Source of the DNA: Flavobacteriales bacterium | GTDB taxonomy: Bacteria > Bacteroidota > Bacteroidia > Flavobacteriales_F > PHOS-HE28 | Direction: 5' to 3' | DNA: 64,000 nucleotides | Assembly: GCA_016702645.1 (NCBI GenBank) | Contig: JADJDP010000048.1 | Location: forward strand, 1 to 64,000 | Part shown: in pieces, positions 9,355 through 19,221 of the stretch | Layout of the letters: the number at the start of each line of letters is the position of its first letter | Position numbering within the stretch: position 1 is the first letter of the stretch | Translations under genes and position numbers: made by a program | The notes under the pieces: model-generated | What the model saw: only the letters and a program-made list of their open reading frames with translations | Database searches by the model: none | Told to the model about the DNA's origin: nothing

Positions 9355-10101
9355 ATGGACTTCGCACAACTGGATCCTTCCGTCCTCCTGACCACCGATG
9401 GGCTCATCGCCCTGCTCACCCTCACGGCCCTGGAGATCGTGCTGGGCATCGACAACATCATCGTCATCAGCATCCTCAGCGGAGAGTTGCATGGCAAGGA
9501 GCGTCAGCGCAAGGCACAACGCATGGGCCTTGCGTTGGCCATGATAACACGGCTGATGCTGCTCTTCAGCATCAGCTTCCTGATGAGCTTGCAGGAACCG
9601 TGGGTAACGGTCGGTGACAATGAGTTCAGCGGACGGGACATCGTGCTCGCCGTGGGCGGTCTCTTCCTCATCTGGAAGGCCACCGTGGAGATCCGTTCCA
9701 AGGTGGAGCACAAACGTGAAAAGGAAGGCCCTCACCGCAAGGCGACCAGCATGTTCAGTGTGGTGCTGCAGATCATCGTCATCGACATCGTTTTCAGCCT
9801 GGACAGCGTGATCACCGCCGTGGGCATGAGCAATGAGCTCATCATCATGTCGTTGGCCGTGATCATCGCGGTGCTGATCATGCTCTTCGCGAGCGGCACC
9901 ATTGCCGATTTCGTGAACAAGCACGCCACCGTGAAAGTGCTGGCGCTCGCCTTCCTGGTGGTGATCGGCGTGGCACTGCTCATGGAAGGCTTCGGCAACG
10001 AGAGCGACAAGCGGTTCATCTACTTCGCCATGGCGTTCAGCGTGGTCGTGGAGTTCCTCAACCTGCGCATGCGGGTGAACGAGTCGAAACTGAACAAGTA
10101 G
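9355..10101 (+). CDS. TerC family integral membrane protein
   Basis: About 248 residues and seven predicted membrane helices. The paired acidic motifs of the family are present: LEIVLGIDNIIVISIL in the first helix and IVFSLDSVITAVGM in the fourth. TerC proteins are linked to metal handling, notably manganese export, and to tellurite resistance; the acidic pairs would lie in the membrane. ATG at 9355 is chosen over the TTG at 9337, which falls in a promoter-like element. It is convergent with the secreted protease gene, with 12 bases between. A second TerC paralogue lies at 62722-63462. Confidence 0.9.
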   Translation: MDFAQLDPSVLLTTDGLIALLTLTALEIVLGIDNIIVISILSGELHGKERQRKAQRMGLALAMITRLMLLFSISFLMSLQEPWVTVGDNEFSGRDIVLAVGGLFLIWKATVEIRSKVEHKREKEGPHRKATSMFSVVLQIIVIDIVFSLDSVITAVGMSNELIIMSLAVIIAVLIMLFASGTIADFVNKHATVKVLALAFLVVIGVALLMEGFGNESDKRFIYFAMAFSVVVEFLNLRMRVNESKLNK

Positions 10102-10113
10102 GCTGGAGGGCAG

Positions 10114-12192
10114 CTAGGGAAGCTGCGCGTTCCGTGAAGCCGTCGGGACGGTCCCTCCGATATTGACCAGGATCGGGTCGCGGTCATTGTTGCTGCCGGT
10201 ATAGAGCACCACGCCATCGAGGTTCACATCCTCGAGATGATAGCCTGCTGTCGATGCCGTGGGCAGAACGCCACCGACACGCACGAGGATGGGATCGCGA
10301 TCATTGCCGGACCCCACATACTGCAAACTGCTGCTGCGGGTCACATCTCCGGCGAACATCGCATTGCGCGTCCCTACCACCTTGGTCGCGTTCGCTCCAC
10401 CGTAAAGCGGTACGCTACCATTGCTGAGGTCGAGGGTGGTGGTCGTGGAAGTGAGAGCCACCGCAGCCGCTGTCATGATCCCCAAGTGATTGCGATGGCG
10501 GAGAGCGATGAAGTACGATCCGCTCGAAGCGCTGAAGCTTAGCGCCGAGGTACCATCGTTCGCGGCAACCACATCCCCATCGGCCTGGATGACCGCACTG
10601 CGCGTGGCCAACACTTGTGCGCTGTTCGCGCTGTTGCGCAGTTCCACCACCACCCAGTCCACCACCGCGTTACTGCCGGTCACACCCAGTACGGTACCAT
10701 TGGTCGTTTCACCACCGCCACCGCCCGCATGCGTGTAGCCCACGCCTGTGTACGGCTCGGTGTTGGGCAGCAAATCGCTCGCGCGAAGGGTGGCGTTCAT
10801 CTGCATTGTACCGGTGTTGTACGGTCCTTCAAGGAAAGCCTTCAACCGGAGCGATACGGTCGCTGTGGCGTTCGGGTCGTAGCCGTCCATGGTCATCACG
10901 TTGTTGGCCGGGTTCAGCCAATCACGCATCCGCGTACTTGCGGCCGTGCCATCCCAGCCTGCACTGAACTTCGCGAAATCCGATGGTATCGACGTGGCAG
11001 TGCTGCACACTTGGGCACCATCGTACATGTGACCGACCATCCGCTTGTTCTGATCGAACAGCGGTGAGCCACTGGCGACCGACTGCGCAAGGCCCAGTTC
11101 CCATGTCCCCCGCCAGCATGGAACACCGATGGCATCAGTGAACGAGGTCGAGGGGTTGTTATTGATGGCGATCTTCTTCACATCGTAAAGCGGGTGCTCG
11201 ATCATCGCGGAGTTCTGCGGAACAGCACCGCTGCGGTCCCAGCCGGCGTAGTACACATTGTAGTTCGCAGGAGGTGTGCTGTTCAACTCCACCAAACACA
11301 TGTCGGTGTAGTAGTAGTTCGCACGCAATGTGGCCCCGGTCATGGTGGCAGTGGTAGGCCCGGTGCTGCCCACGCAGGTGGGACTCTCGTAATTGAAGTA
11401 GAACACCCACTGGTTCGCCGTGGCGGTGTAGCAGTGGTTCGCCATGTGGAAGAAAGGACGTCCGGGTGTCTGGGTGTTGTTGACCAGATTACCGGTGCAA
11501 CCATTGCCATCAGGGCGCAGGAACATGGCCACCGAACGTTTCTGCTGTTGCCAAGTGGCACCTTCCGGGCAGTTGATATTGATCTGACAGGGCGAACTCT
11601 GGTAACCGGGGTCGTAGTCGCGTCCTTCGTCAGCAGAGGCGAAGCGGAAGAGGTCGAGAAAGCCATGTGTAACACTGCTCACTCGCAACTGATCCGTACG
11701 GCGTGACCGTAAGGGCGTACGATATTCGATCACAATAGCTTCGCCCGGCAACACGGCCGTTGCCATGGTTCCATCCAAGCCTCGGTTATTGTCATCGAAG
11801 CCGCCGATGAAATGCGTCCTCGTTTCGTTGTAGAGATAGACCACCGCGTCCTCGTCAAGTTCCCAGCGATCGAACTGCACGCTCAGCATCACCGCCCCTG
11901 GGCTCCGCAGGACCATCCTGCAGACATGCGAACCATCAGGCAGCACATCCCATCGACCAAGGGCTGTTACATCCGCCTCTAACGTGCGCTGCAGACCATA
12001 CCTGAAATCGCCATTTGCAGGACCCATCCCAAGGTCTTCCGGATCGGGCAGGGAAAGCCCCACCTCGGGCAATCCCTGACGCTGAAGCTGGGGCGTTCCC
12101 CACTCCGATGGTTCACCCCCGATGCTCACTTGGGCTCGCGACATGCCTGATACCAGCACCAGCGCGAACGCGAGGCAAACTCTTCGCTTCAT
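10114..12192 (-). CDS. Secreted trypsin-like (lysyl endopeptidase-type) serine protease with C-terminal dockerin-like repeats
   Basis: 692 residues with signal peptide MKRRVCLAFALVLVSGMSRA. The protease part resembles Achromobacter protease I (S1 family). The triad candidates are His253 in MANHCYTA, Asp297 in YTDMCLVEL and Ser374 in SVASGSPLF, with disulfide cysteines around them. From about 430 to 610 come beta-rich regions. The C-terminus carries two copies of a short motif, SGNDRDPILVRVGG and SNNDRDPILVNIGG, each preceded by GDV or EDVNLDG. These look like dockerin-type calcium loops. There is no standard T9SS type A motif after them. The ATG at 12192 lies 36 bases after the OmpA gene's stop. 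Confidence 0.82.
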   Translation of the reverse strand: MKRRVCLAFALVLVSGMSRAQVSIGGEPSEWGTPQLQRQGLPEVGLSLPDPEDLGMGPANGDFRYGLQRTLEADVTALGRWDVLPDGSHVCRMVLRSPGAVMLSVQFDRWELDEDAVVYLYNETRTHFIGGFDDNNRGLDGTMATAVLPGEAIVIEYRTPLRSRRTDQLRVSSVTHGFLDLFRFASADEGRDYDPGYQSSPCQININCPEGATWQQQKRSVAMFLRPDGNGCTGNLVNNTQTPGRPFFHMANHCYTATANQWVFYFNYESPTCVGSTGPTTATMTGATLRANYYYTDMCLVELNSTPPANYNVYYAGWDRSGAVPQNSAMIEHPLYDVKKIAINNNPSTSFTDAIGVPCWRGTWELGLAQSVASGSPLFDQNKRMVGHMYDGAQVCSTATSIPSDFAKFSAGWDGTAASTRMRDWLNPANNVMTMDGYDPNATATVSLRLKAFLEGPYNTGTMQMNATLRASDLLPNTEPYTGVGYTHAGGGGGETTNGTVLGVTGSNAVVDWVVVELRNSANSAQVLATRSAVIQADGDVVAANDGTSALSFSASSGSYFIALRHRNHLGIMTAAAVALTSTTTTLDLSNGSVPLYGGANATKVVGTRNAMFAGDVTRSSSLQYVGSGNDRDPILVRVGGVLPTASTAGYHLEDVNLDGVVLYTGSNNDRDPILVNIGGTVPTASRNAQLP

Positions 12193-12228
12193 GTTATGCG
12201 AAAATAGTCCAAGGACCGCGCCGCTGGA

Positions 12229-14254
12229 TCAGCGAGAAACGATCACGAACTCGGTGCGCCGGTTGGCAGCGCGGCCGTCGGGCGTGTCGTTGGGCTTCAG
12301 GGGCTTGGTGGGACCAAGGCCTTTGAAGCTCAGGCGCCCAGCAGGGATACCGTTGTCCTGCAGGTAGCCCATCACCGTGAAGGCGCGGTCATTGCTCAAA
12401 ACCATGTTCTCCTGCGTGCTGCCAACGTTGTCCGTATGGCCCTCGATCCGGATCTTCACCGATGGGTTCTCCTTCAGGAAGGTGATGAGCTCATCGAGGA
12501 TGTACTCGCTGCTCTTGGTGATGTCAGCGCTACTCGTCGCGTACTTGATATCGTTCACACGATAGCTCCGCCCCACTTCGATCTTCTGCACGGCCATATC
12601 GACCCGGGCCACGCCCTTGCGGACGGTATCCTCCAGCGCGAAGCTGCGGGAGTCGAACACATGGCCTTCCTTCTTCACGGTCATCACCACATCGCTTCCG
12701 GCTTTCAGGCGCACCACCGTCGCATATCTGCCATCGGTGCTGTCCACACGCATCACCTCGGTCTGGCGGGTATCCATGTACTTGATCTCCACGATCGCAT
12801 CGCGCACGACCTTGCCTTGCTCATCGCGCACTTCGCCTTTCACGATCAGGATCTCATCGGGACGGACGTCCTTCGGCAACTCGAACCCATAGATGTCCAA
12901 CCCGCCAACACCCTTGAAGCGACTGCTGCCGAAGTACGCCGTGCGGCCATCGGCGCTCACGATGAGGCCGTGCTCGTCCTGATCCGTGTTCAGTGGATGG
13001 CCGATGTTCTTGGGCTTGGTCCACGTTCCGTCATCGTTCAGCTTGCTGAAGAAGATGTCGTAGCCACCGATGCCTTGGTGCCCTTGCCCCGTGGCGTTCT
13101 GTCGCGCCGCGAAGTAGAGCGTACGACTGTCGCTGTGCATGAATGGCGCTTTCTCGTCGCCGGGAGTATTGATGCCCTTGACCGGAACCGCGGGGCTCCA
13201 GTTGTTCTTCGCATCGCGTGTGCTCTGGAAGATCTCATAGCCCTTCGCCTCGTCACGCGCAGTTGCGAAGTACATGGTACGCCCATCGCCGCTCAAACTG
13301 GGCTGGCTCTCCCATGTAGGTCCATTGATAGCTGCGCCCACATCATCAAGACCGGTCCACTCCCACTCCTGGCCACCAGCATCCAGGTCGAAATGAGCGT
13401 CGTAATGCGTGCGCATGATGTCGCAGTTGCGGTATCCCTTGCTATCGGGTGGACCACAGACCGTCACGAACATTTCCTTGTTGTTCACGCTGATGGTGAC
13501 ACCTCCATACGCATCACCCACATTGAAGGGATCCGGGAGGGCGCGCCCGGAATTGAAATCCGCCTGGACGCCCTTGCGCCGAGCCTCCATCAGTTCCTCC
13601 ACCTCGCGCGCAACCAGGTCACCCTTCGCCTTTCTCCTGACGCTTCCGCGTGAAGAAGAGCATCTCGTTGTCCGGTGAGAGCATGGGCAGGTATTCATCA
13701 GCCGTTGTGCTCACGTTGGGTACGACCACCGGGTTCAGCGGTGCGGTGTGGCGGTAGAAATCCACGTAGAACTGAAGCTCCGGCAACACTTCTTCCACGT
13801 CCTTGTATTGCTCGTCGTAATCCTTGCTCACGCGCGCAGCGTCCTCGGTCGGAAAACGCTTGAAGGCCTCGAAGGCCTGCGCGGCCTGCGCGAACTGGTC
13901 CTGCGCGTAGTACATGACACCGAGGTGGTACCAAACATCACTATGGTAATTGGCACACTTGGTCTTGGCCGCTTCCATGTACTTGATCGCTGCCGCGTAG
14001 CCCTTGCCGCTCTCCTTGCCGATCCGATACGCCGATAGCCCCAGGCGGAAGTTGCATTCCGCGCACTCCGCATCGATCTCCAAGGTGCTCTTCAGCTTGG
14101 CATGACGATCAACGGGATCCTTGGCCTTGGTTGCCGCCTCAAGCAGTTTCAGGATCTGTTTGTCGGTTGGCTGGGAACAGGGGTCGTCAGCTTCCTGCGC
14201 GTTCGCGGTGAACGCGAGCAGAAGCGGCAGAACGAACAGCAATGCGCGCGTCAT
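12229..14254 (-). CDS. OmpA-family protein with TPR-like N-terminus and PD40 repeats (one frame break)
   Basis: Outer-membrane/peptidoglycan-linked protein of about 674 residues once one base is corrected. It has a signal peptide (MTRALLFVLPLLLAFTANA), then TPR-like helices at about 30-170. PD40/WD40-like beta-propeller repeats run from about 195 to 440, with PSLSGDGRTMYFATA and LIVSADGRTAYFGSS. A carboxypeptidase-like segment covers about 440-520, and a C-terminal OmpA domain has IRIEGHTDNVGSTQENMVLS and NRRTEFVI. The frame breaks near 13622-13635: RKRQEKGEG meets KGDLVAREVEE with one surplus G. The ATG overlaps the AsmA stop (TGATG), so translation is coupled. Its role is probably envelope integrity; relatives sit beside T9SS genes. 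Confidence 0.85.
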
Positions 14255-17091
14255 CACTTCACGGTCGTGTCCGTCGCCTCAGCTTTCGCCACGAGCTCAT
14301 CACCCTTCTTGCGCGCCACGTCCACCAGACCATCCGCCCGTTTATCGGCTTCGGCGATGGCTTGCTGTTCCTTTTTGTCCGCTTCCTTCTTCAGCTTGTC
14401 GGCCGCGATCTTGGCTGCTGCCCTGGCCAACGGATTCGTTACCTGCGCCACCTGGTCGTCCGCCGCTTTGTAGGCCTGCGCCTTCACGTTGGCAGCTTCG
14501 CGACGCGCATCGGCCTTCAGCTTGTCCGCTTGGGTTTGCGCTTCCGCAACGAGGCGATCACGCTCTGCTTTCGCTTGCGCGATCAACTCCTCCTTCTTCT
14601 TCCCGATCTCCTCGTTCACGGTCTCCTTGACCTCTGCAACCACCGCATCCTTCACGCTCGAGGTTCCTCCGGCGAACACGGGCTTCACGATCGGCTTGTC
14701 GATGGTGCCCGTGATCTTGGCCGTCATGTCGAGTTCCTTGGGCACTTCGAAGTTCCCCCCGACCGCTGCGTTGGCCTTGCCGAGCAAACCAGCCACCGCT
14801 TGTGCCGCTCCTGCACCGAACATGTCACTGGGGATCTTCGCCTTCAGATCGTAGTCGATGGCCTGATCGGCGAAAGCCGTGCTCCCACCCACGTTGGCCT
14901 GGATACGATCGATCTTCACGTTGAACGGCTTGGTGATCATCTTGCCATCGCGCAATTCGTAGCTGAAGATGACGTCCTGTAGGCGCGTGTTCTCCAGTTC
15001 GCGGATCTTCAAGGCCTTCGCCAGATCCACCAGCGGCTGGAAGCCGTCCACCTGCACGTTGCGGGTCACCAACGTACCATCGCCGGTGAGCGAGTTCATG
15101 TCCGGCTCCATGTGTTCGTTCAGCGCGGCCTTCATGCTCAGCGTGGTGCTGAAGGTCCCCTTGCAGGTCTTGGCTATCGGCGCCATCTTCTGAACCATGT
15201 CCACGTAGGTCACCGTCTGCTGGATATCGAGTTCGCGCACATCGTACTTCAGGTCGATACGTGGTGCCTTCACGTCCTTCGCTTCATAACCGCCGCTCAT
15301 TGTGACGCTTCCACCGAAGAGGTTGAAGAAGACGTCGTTCAGGTCCACACGCTGGTCATGCACGCGCAGGCCGCCGCGCACGTTGGCTAGGTGCAATTGA
15401 TCGTAGATCACCTCCTTCACCGCAAGCCCCATTCGGAAGTCGATGTTCTTCGGGACTTCGATCACGCTCATCGGAGTGCTGTCCGCAGGAGCGGCCCCCG
15501 CTGCTGGTTCCGGCGAGGATGGCCCCATCAATTCGTTCAGGTCGAACTTGTTCGCGGCCAGATCGAAGGAGCCCACGAGCGTACTGTCCTTCAACCACCA
15601 TTGGAGGTAGTTGTCCATGCGACCCTTGGCTTGGATGCTACTGCTGCCCACACTGCCATCGAAGCTGGTGAGCGAGAGGAACTGCGGACTGAAATCGAAG
15701 TAGAGGCTATTGATACCGATGCTGGGGAGCGAATCGGTATCGTATTTCATGCCCAGCAGGATCATCCGGCCATCGGCCGTGAATCGCTCGTAGCGTTGCG
15801 CTTCGATGTCGCTCATGGCTCCCTTCATCCGCACATCCGCAGTGAAGTTGCCTTGCAACTCATCGCCTTTCATCGGCACCACGGTCTTCACGCTCGCGAG
15901 GTCGAGGTTGGCTTTCAGCTCCGCATCCACGTTGGGGTCGCTCATGGGCTTGGTGAGGTACATGCGAGCCTCCACCGGATTACCGGCCATCTTCATCGCG
16001 AAGCGCTTAAGATCCACCACCATCTTGTCCATATCGCTGCCACCAGGACTGGTCACTTTCAGGTCCACATAGATGTCCTCGACACTCCCCGGCAGATCAG
16101 GGTATTTGAAACGACCCTGATCCACATCCACCACCAAGCTGAAACCGGGCATGCTCGTATCGCTGTACTTGCCCTTCACGAAGCCGCTGAAGCCAGCTTT
16201 ACCGCTCATGGTAACGCCGGTGAGGTCCGTTGCGAACTCCGCAGGCACCAGTGACAGCAGCGTTCCGAAGTCGGTCTTCTTCGCGCTCCACGTCAGGTCC
16301 ATATCGATATCATCCCCAGGCATGGCGAGCCAACCATCGAAGCCGAGCACGAGTTGGTTGATCGTTGCTTCGTTATCCTTGAAGGTGAACTTCATGTTCG
16401 CCATGTCCATGTCGAGGTCGGCGCTGATGTCGGTCTTCACATTGCGCAGGTACTTCACGCCGTCGAAGACCACGTTGGCGCTATCGGCGTGCGTGGTGGT
16501 CTTCAGCACAAAGAGGTCCTGAGTGAAATCGCCGCTGCCATTGTGGTCGAGGCCCAGCAGGTCCATGTAAAACCCGAGCGACGCATCATCGTAGATCAGA
16601 CTTCCGTCCTCGATCGAGTATTCGCTCAGCCCGATGTCGAACTTGGATGCGGTCGTATCGGTTGGCACCTCTGCTGCGGTCGAGTCCACTTTGGCAATGT
16701 CCCAGTTGGCACGACCATCCTCCAACACTTTCACATGGATGTGTGGCCTCACCAAACCGATCCGCTTGATCTCGATACGATCACCAAAAAGGCTCATCAC
16801 ATCGATCGTCGCGGTGAGAGATCCGATGTTCGCGAGGTCGATCCCTTCGAAGGGTGCGAGGTTGCTCACCTTCACATCGGCGATGTCGACGGTGAGATTC
16901 GGGAAGTTTTTCAGCAGCGTGATGTCCCATTCGCCCCAGTTGACCGTTGCGTTGATGTTCTTGTTCACCTCGTCCTTCACCGCCGCCTCGATCTTGTCCT
17001 TGAACAGGATGGGGATGAGGATCACGGCCAGGAGCAGCAGTCCGATCAAAATGCCGACGGTGGCGAGAATACGTTTGGTCCACTTGCGCAT
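14254..17091 (-). CDS. AsmA-like envelope protein with long C-terminal coiled coil
   Basis: 945 residues. A single N-terminal membrane anchor (TVGILIGLLLLAVILIPI) leads into an AsmA-type domain, and PNLTVDIADVKVSNLAPFEG is typical of the AsmA N-region. A large beta-groove-like middle follows, and the AsmA_2-like region ends at about 760. Residues about 780-945 are charged and Ala-rich (AKAERDRLVAEAQTQADKLK), predicted as a coiled coil. AsmA-like proteins act in lipid movement between inner and outer membranes. The stop overlaps the start of the OmpA gene by one base. The coiled-coil tail is longer than in many AsmA relatives and might contact the OmpA/PD40 partner. Confidence 0.82.
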   Translation of the reverse strand: MRKWTKRILATVGILIGLLLLAVILIPILFKDKIEAAVKDEVNKNINATVNWGEWDITLLKNFPNLTVDIADVKVSNLAPFEGIDLANIGSLTATIDVMSLFGDRIEIKRIGLVRPHIHVKVLEDGRANWDIAKVDSTAAEVPTDTTASKFDIGLSEYSIEDGSLIYDDASLGFYMDLLGLDHNGSGDFTQDLFVLKTTTHADSANVVFDGVKYLRNVKTDISADLDMDMANMKFTFKDNEATINQLVLGFDGWLAMPGDDIDMDLTWSAKKTDFGTLLSLVPAEFATDLTGVTMSGKAGFSGFVKGKYSDTSMPGFSLVVDVDQGRFKYPDLPGSVEDIYVDLKVTSPGGSDMDKMVVDLKRFAMKMAGNPVEARMYLTKPMSDPNVDAELKANLDLASVKTVVPMKGDELQGNFTADVRMKGAMSDIEAQRYERFTADGRMILLGMKYDTDSLPSIGINSLYFDFSPQFLSLTSFDGSVGSSSIQAKGRMDNYLQWWLKDSTLVGSFDLAANKFDLNELMGPSSPEPAAGAAPADSTPMSVIEVPKNIDFRMGLAVKEVIYDQLHLANVRGGLRVHDQRVDLNDVFFNLFGGSVTMSGGYEAKDVKAPRIDLKYDVRELDIQQTVTYVDMVQKMAPIAKTCKGTFSTTLSMKAALNEHMEPDMNSLTGDGTLVTRNVQVDGFQPLVDLAKALKIRELENTRLQDVIFSYELRDGKMITKPFNVKIDRIQANVGGSTAFADQAIDYDLKAKIPSDMFGAGAAQAVAGLLGKANAAVGGNFEVPKELDMTAKITGTIDKPIVKPVFAGGTSSVKDAVVAEVKETVNEEIGKKKEELIAQAKAERDRLVAEAQTQADKLKADARREAANVKAQAYKAADDQVAQVTNPLARAAAKIAADKLKKEADKKEQQAIAEADKRADGLVDVARKKGDELVAKAEATDTTVK

Positions 17092-17120
17092 GAGAGTGAT
17101 AGTTGTTGGGGCTCGGAGGT

Positions 17121-17208
17121 CTTTGTCATGGGGAGGGAGCTGTCGCCCTGAGCTTGCCGAAGGGTACCCTCCGACAAGTCATGGTTCGACAGGCTCACCA
17201 TGACAAAG
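17121..17208. repeat. REP-like palindromic intergenic repeat, copy A
   Basis: The outer arms CTTTGTCATG (17121-17130) and CATGACAAAG (17199-17208) are perfect inverted repeats. The interior has CCCTGAGCTTGCCGAAGGGT and GTCATGGTTCGACAGGCTCA. A related copy occurs at 39122-39176. It occupies most of the 209-base gap between the AsmA gene and aroC; I see nothing else in that gap. Confidence 0.7.
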
Positions 17209-17300
17209 CCGCCGCCGGAACAAAGATCGTTCCCTTCCAACCTGCGACCTGCGGCAAAATCCCTGCGGTTTTCAGGCAACAGCGTTGAAGAAATTACCAG

Positions 17301-18335
17301 CTAGAGGCGTGCGCTGCGTTGGCGCAACAGATGGTCGGCCAGGACCAAGCAGGCCATGGCCTCCACGATGGGGACAGCGCGGGGAACGACACAAGGGTCA
17401 TGGCGACCCTTGGCTTCGAGGGTGACGGTCTTGCCGCTGCGGTCCACGGTCTGCTGAGCTTGGGCGATGGTGGCCGGTGGTTTGAAAGCCACGTCGAACT
17501 GGATGTCCTCGCCATTGCTGATCCCTCCCAGAACGCCGCCTTGCGGAAGTCGGTTGTGCTCAGAACCACGCAAGGCAGCCGATGCAAAACCGCTTCCGAA
17601 CTGGAAACCCTTCACGGCATTGATGGAGAGCATGGCCTTCGCGAGGTTCGCATCTAGCTTGTCGAAGACCGGTTCGCCGAGCCCGGCTGGAAGTCCGCGC
17701 ACCACGCAGGAAACCACGCCACCCACGCTATCTCCTTCGCTGCGCACCAGTTCGATGAGCTTTGTCATGCGAGCGGCCGCTTCGGGATCTGGGCACCGGA
17801 CATTGCTCTGCCAAACACTATCCAGTTGGGCAGGCACAAGTTCCAACGCGACGTCACCTACCCGGCTCACGTAGCCGCTCACCTTCACACCTTCCCGAGC
17901 AAGCAATTGACGGGCGATGGCCCCTCCCACCACGCAAGCCGCCGTGGTACGCGCGCTGCTGCGTCCACCACCGCGATGATCGCGCAGACCGTACTTCTGC
18001 TCCCACGTCAGGTCTGCATGGCCGGGACGGTAAACATCCTTCAACGCATCGTAGTCGCTGCTCTTCGCATCGCTGTTGCGGATAAGGAAGGCGATGGGTA
18101 TGCCCAGCGTCTTCCCTTCGAAAAGGCCACTGAGGAACTCAACTCGGTCCGCTTCGTTGCGCGTGGTGCCCAGTGGCGTGCTCCCCGGCCGACGTCGGTC
18201 CAATTCGGCCTGCACCGCTGCGATGTCCAGCAGCAAACCTGCAGGACAACCATCCACCACGCCGCCAATGGCCGCACCATGGCTCTCACCGAAGGAGGTT
18301 AGGCGGAAAAGTTGACCGAAGGTGTTGCCGGGCAT
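17301..18335 (-). CDS. aroC: Chorismate synthase
   Basis: Last step of the shikimate pathway: EPSP to chorismate, with reduced FMN as cofactor. 344 residues. Family motifs are GNTFGQLFRLTSFGESHG at the N-terminus, GRSSARTTAACVVGGAIA near 130 and KGRHDPCVVPRAVPIVEAM near the C-terminus. ATG at 18335 gives the canonical start. The sequence immediately upstream on the minus strand is TACTTTCGCTGC, a candidate promoter abutting the ATG. It diverges from the methyltransferase gene. Confidence 0.97.
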   Translation of the reverse strand: MPGNTFGQLFRLTSFGESHGAAIGGVVDGCPAGLLLDIAAVQAELDRRRPGSTPLGTTRNEADRVEFLSGLFEGKTLGIPIAFLIRNSDAKSSDYDALKDVYRPGHADLTWEQKYGLRDHRGGGRSSARTTAACVVGGAIARQLLAREGVKVSGYVSRVGDVALELVPAQLDSVWQSNVRCPDPEAAARMTKLIELVRSEGDSVGGVVSCVVRGLPAGLGEPVFDKLDANLAKAMLSINAVKGFQFGSGFASAALRGSEHNRLPQGGVLGGISNGEDIQFDVAFKPPATIAQAQQTVDRSGKTVTLEAKGRHDPCVVPRAVPIVEAMACLVLADHLLRQRSARL

Positions 18336-18338
18336 GCA

Positions 18339-18347
18339 GCGAAAGTA
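18339..18347 (-). promoter_or_regulatory. Candidate -7 element abutting the aroC start (TACTTTCGC)
   Basis: On the minus strand TACTTTCGCTGC runs straight into the ATG. It is close to the TAnnTTTG consensus. Transcription would begin at or near the start codon, suggesting a leaderless mRNA. The same block stands before paaH, paaG and the glcD-like gene. Confidence 0.4.
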
Positions 18348-18417
18348 GCGGGTGGACGGCACAGCCTTTCTTTGCGCTGTTCGTACGCAGCACCCTTCTC
18401 ACGCAGGCAACTGGACC

Positions 18418-19140
18418 ATGACCCAGAACTTCCTCACCAAGTGGATCAGCAGCATCCTGATCCGAAGGGGGATGGCGCGGGCGATCGCGTTGGTGCATGA
18501 TCGATCCGCGAAGCAGGGTGCCATGGCCGCGATCGATCTGCTCTTCGAGAAGGAATGCGAGCTGATCATGCCCATGCAGTACAAGGAGGAGTTGCTCCCT
18601 TTCTCCCAGCGCATCGCGAACAAGAAACCGAAGGTGGTGCTGGAGATCGGCACTGCCACAGGCGGAACGCTCCTGTCTTGGTGCCTGTTGGCTGATGACA
18701 ACGCTACCCTCATTTCCTTGGACCTGCCCGACGGCCCGTTCGGAGGTGGATACCCCGCATGGAAGACACCGCTCTACCGATCGTTCGCGAAACCGGGCCA
18801 GATGATCCACCTTATCCGGGGTGATTCCCATTCAGCCAGCATCCACGAAGAGGTGGAGCGCATCCTCGGTGGTCGAAAGGTGGACTTCCTCTTCATTGAC
18901 GGGGACCATACCTATGAAGGTGTGAAACAGGACTTCCACACCTACACAAGGCTGGTGGATCCACAAGGCCTGATCGCCTTCCACGACATTGCGCCGGACA
19001 GGGCAAAAGTGCCCGACCATTTCGTTTCGGTCTTCTGGAACGAGGTCAGGGGTGGTTATTCGTATCAAGAGTTCATCAAGGACCGCGAGCAGAGCAAGTG
19101 GGGGTTGGGCTTGATCTCCTTGGATGGCAGAGCCCAGTGA
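18418..19140 (+). CDS. Class I SAM-dependent methyltransferase (CmcI/TylF-like)
   Basis: About 240 residues. The SAM-binding motif I is VVLEIGTATGGTLLSW near residue 80. An acidic motif follows strand 2 (LISLDLPDG), and VDFLFIDGDHTYEGVKQDF is typical of the cephalosporin hydroxylase/TylF-like group. The C-terminus AFHDIAP also fits. The substrate is unknown; these enzymes often modify glycans or small molecules. The N-terminus is basic and amphipathic with no signal peptide, so it is cytoplasmic. It is divergent from aroC, with TTTCTTTGC about 45 bases upstream as a weak -7 candidate. Confidence 0.8.
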   Translation: MTQNFLTKWISSILIRRGMARAIALVHDRSAKQGAMAAIDLLFEKECELIMPMQYKEELLPFSQRIANKKPKVVLEIGTATGGTLLSWCLLADDNATLISLDLPDGPFGGGYPAWKTPLYRSFAKPGQMIHLIRGDSHSASIHEEVERILGGRKVDFLFIDGDHTYEGVKQDFHTYTRLVDPQGLIAFHDIAPDRAKVPDHFVSVFWNEVRGGYSYQEFIKDREQSKWGLGLISLDGRAQ

Positions 19141-19221
19141 TAGGTTCGTGCATCGCTGGAGATCGGAATGTGATGCCAATGCCCCATCTCCCCTAACTTC
19201 CGCACGTCCAAAATCCGAGAC

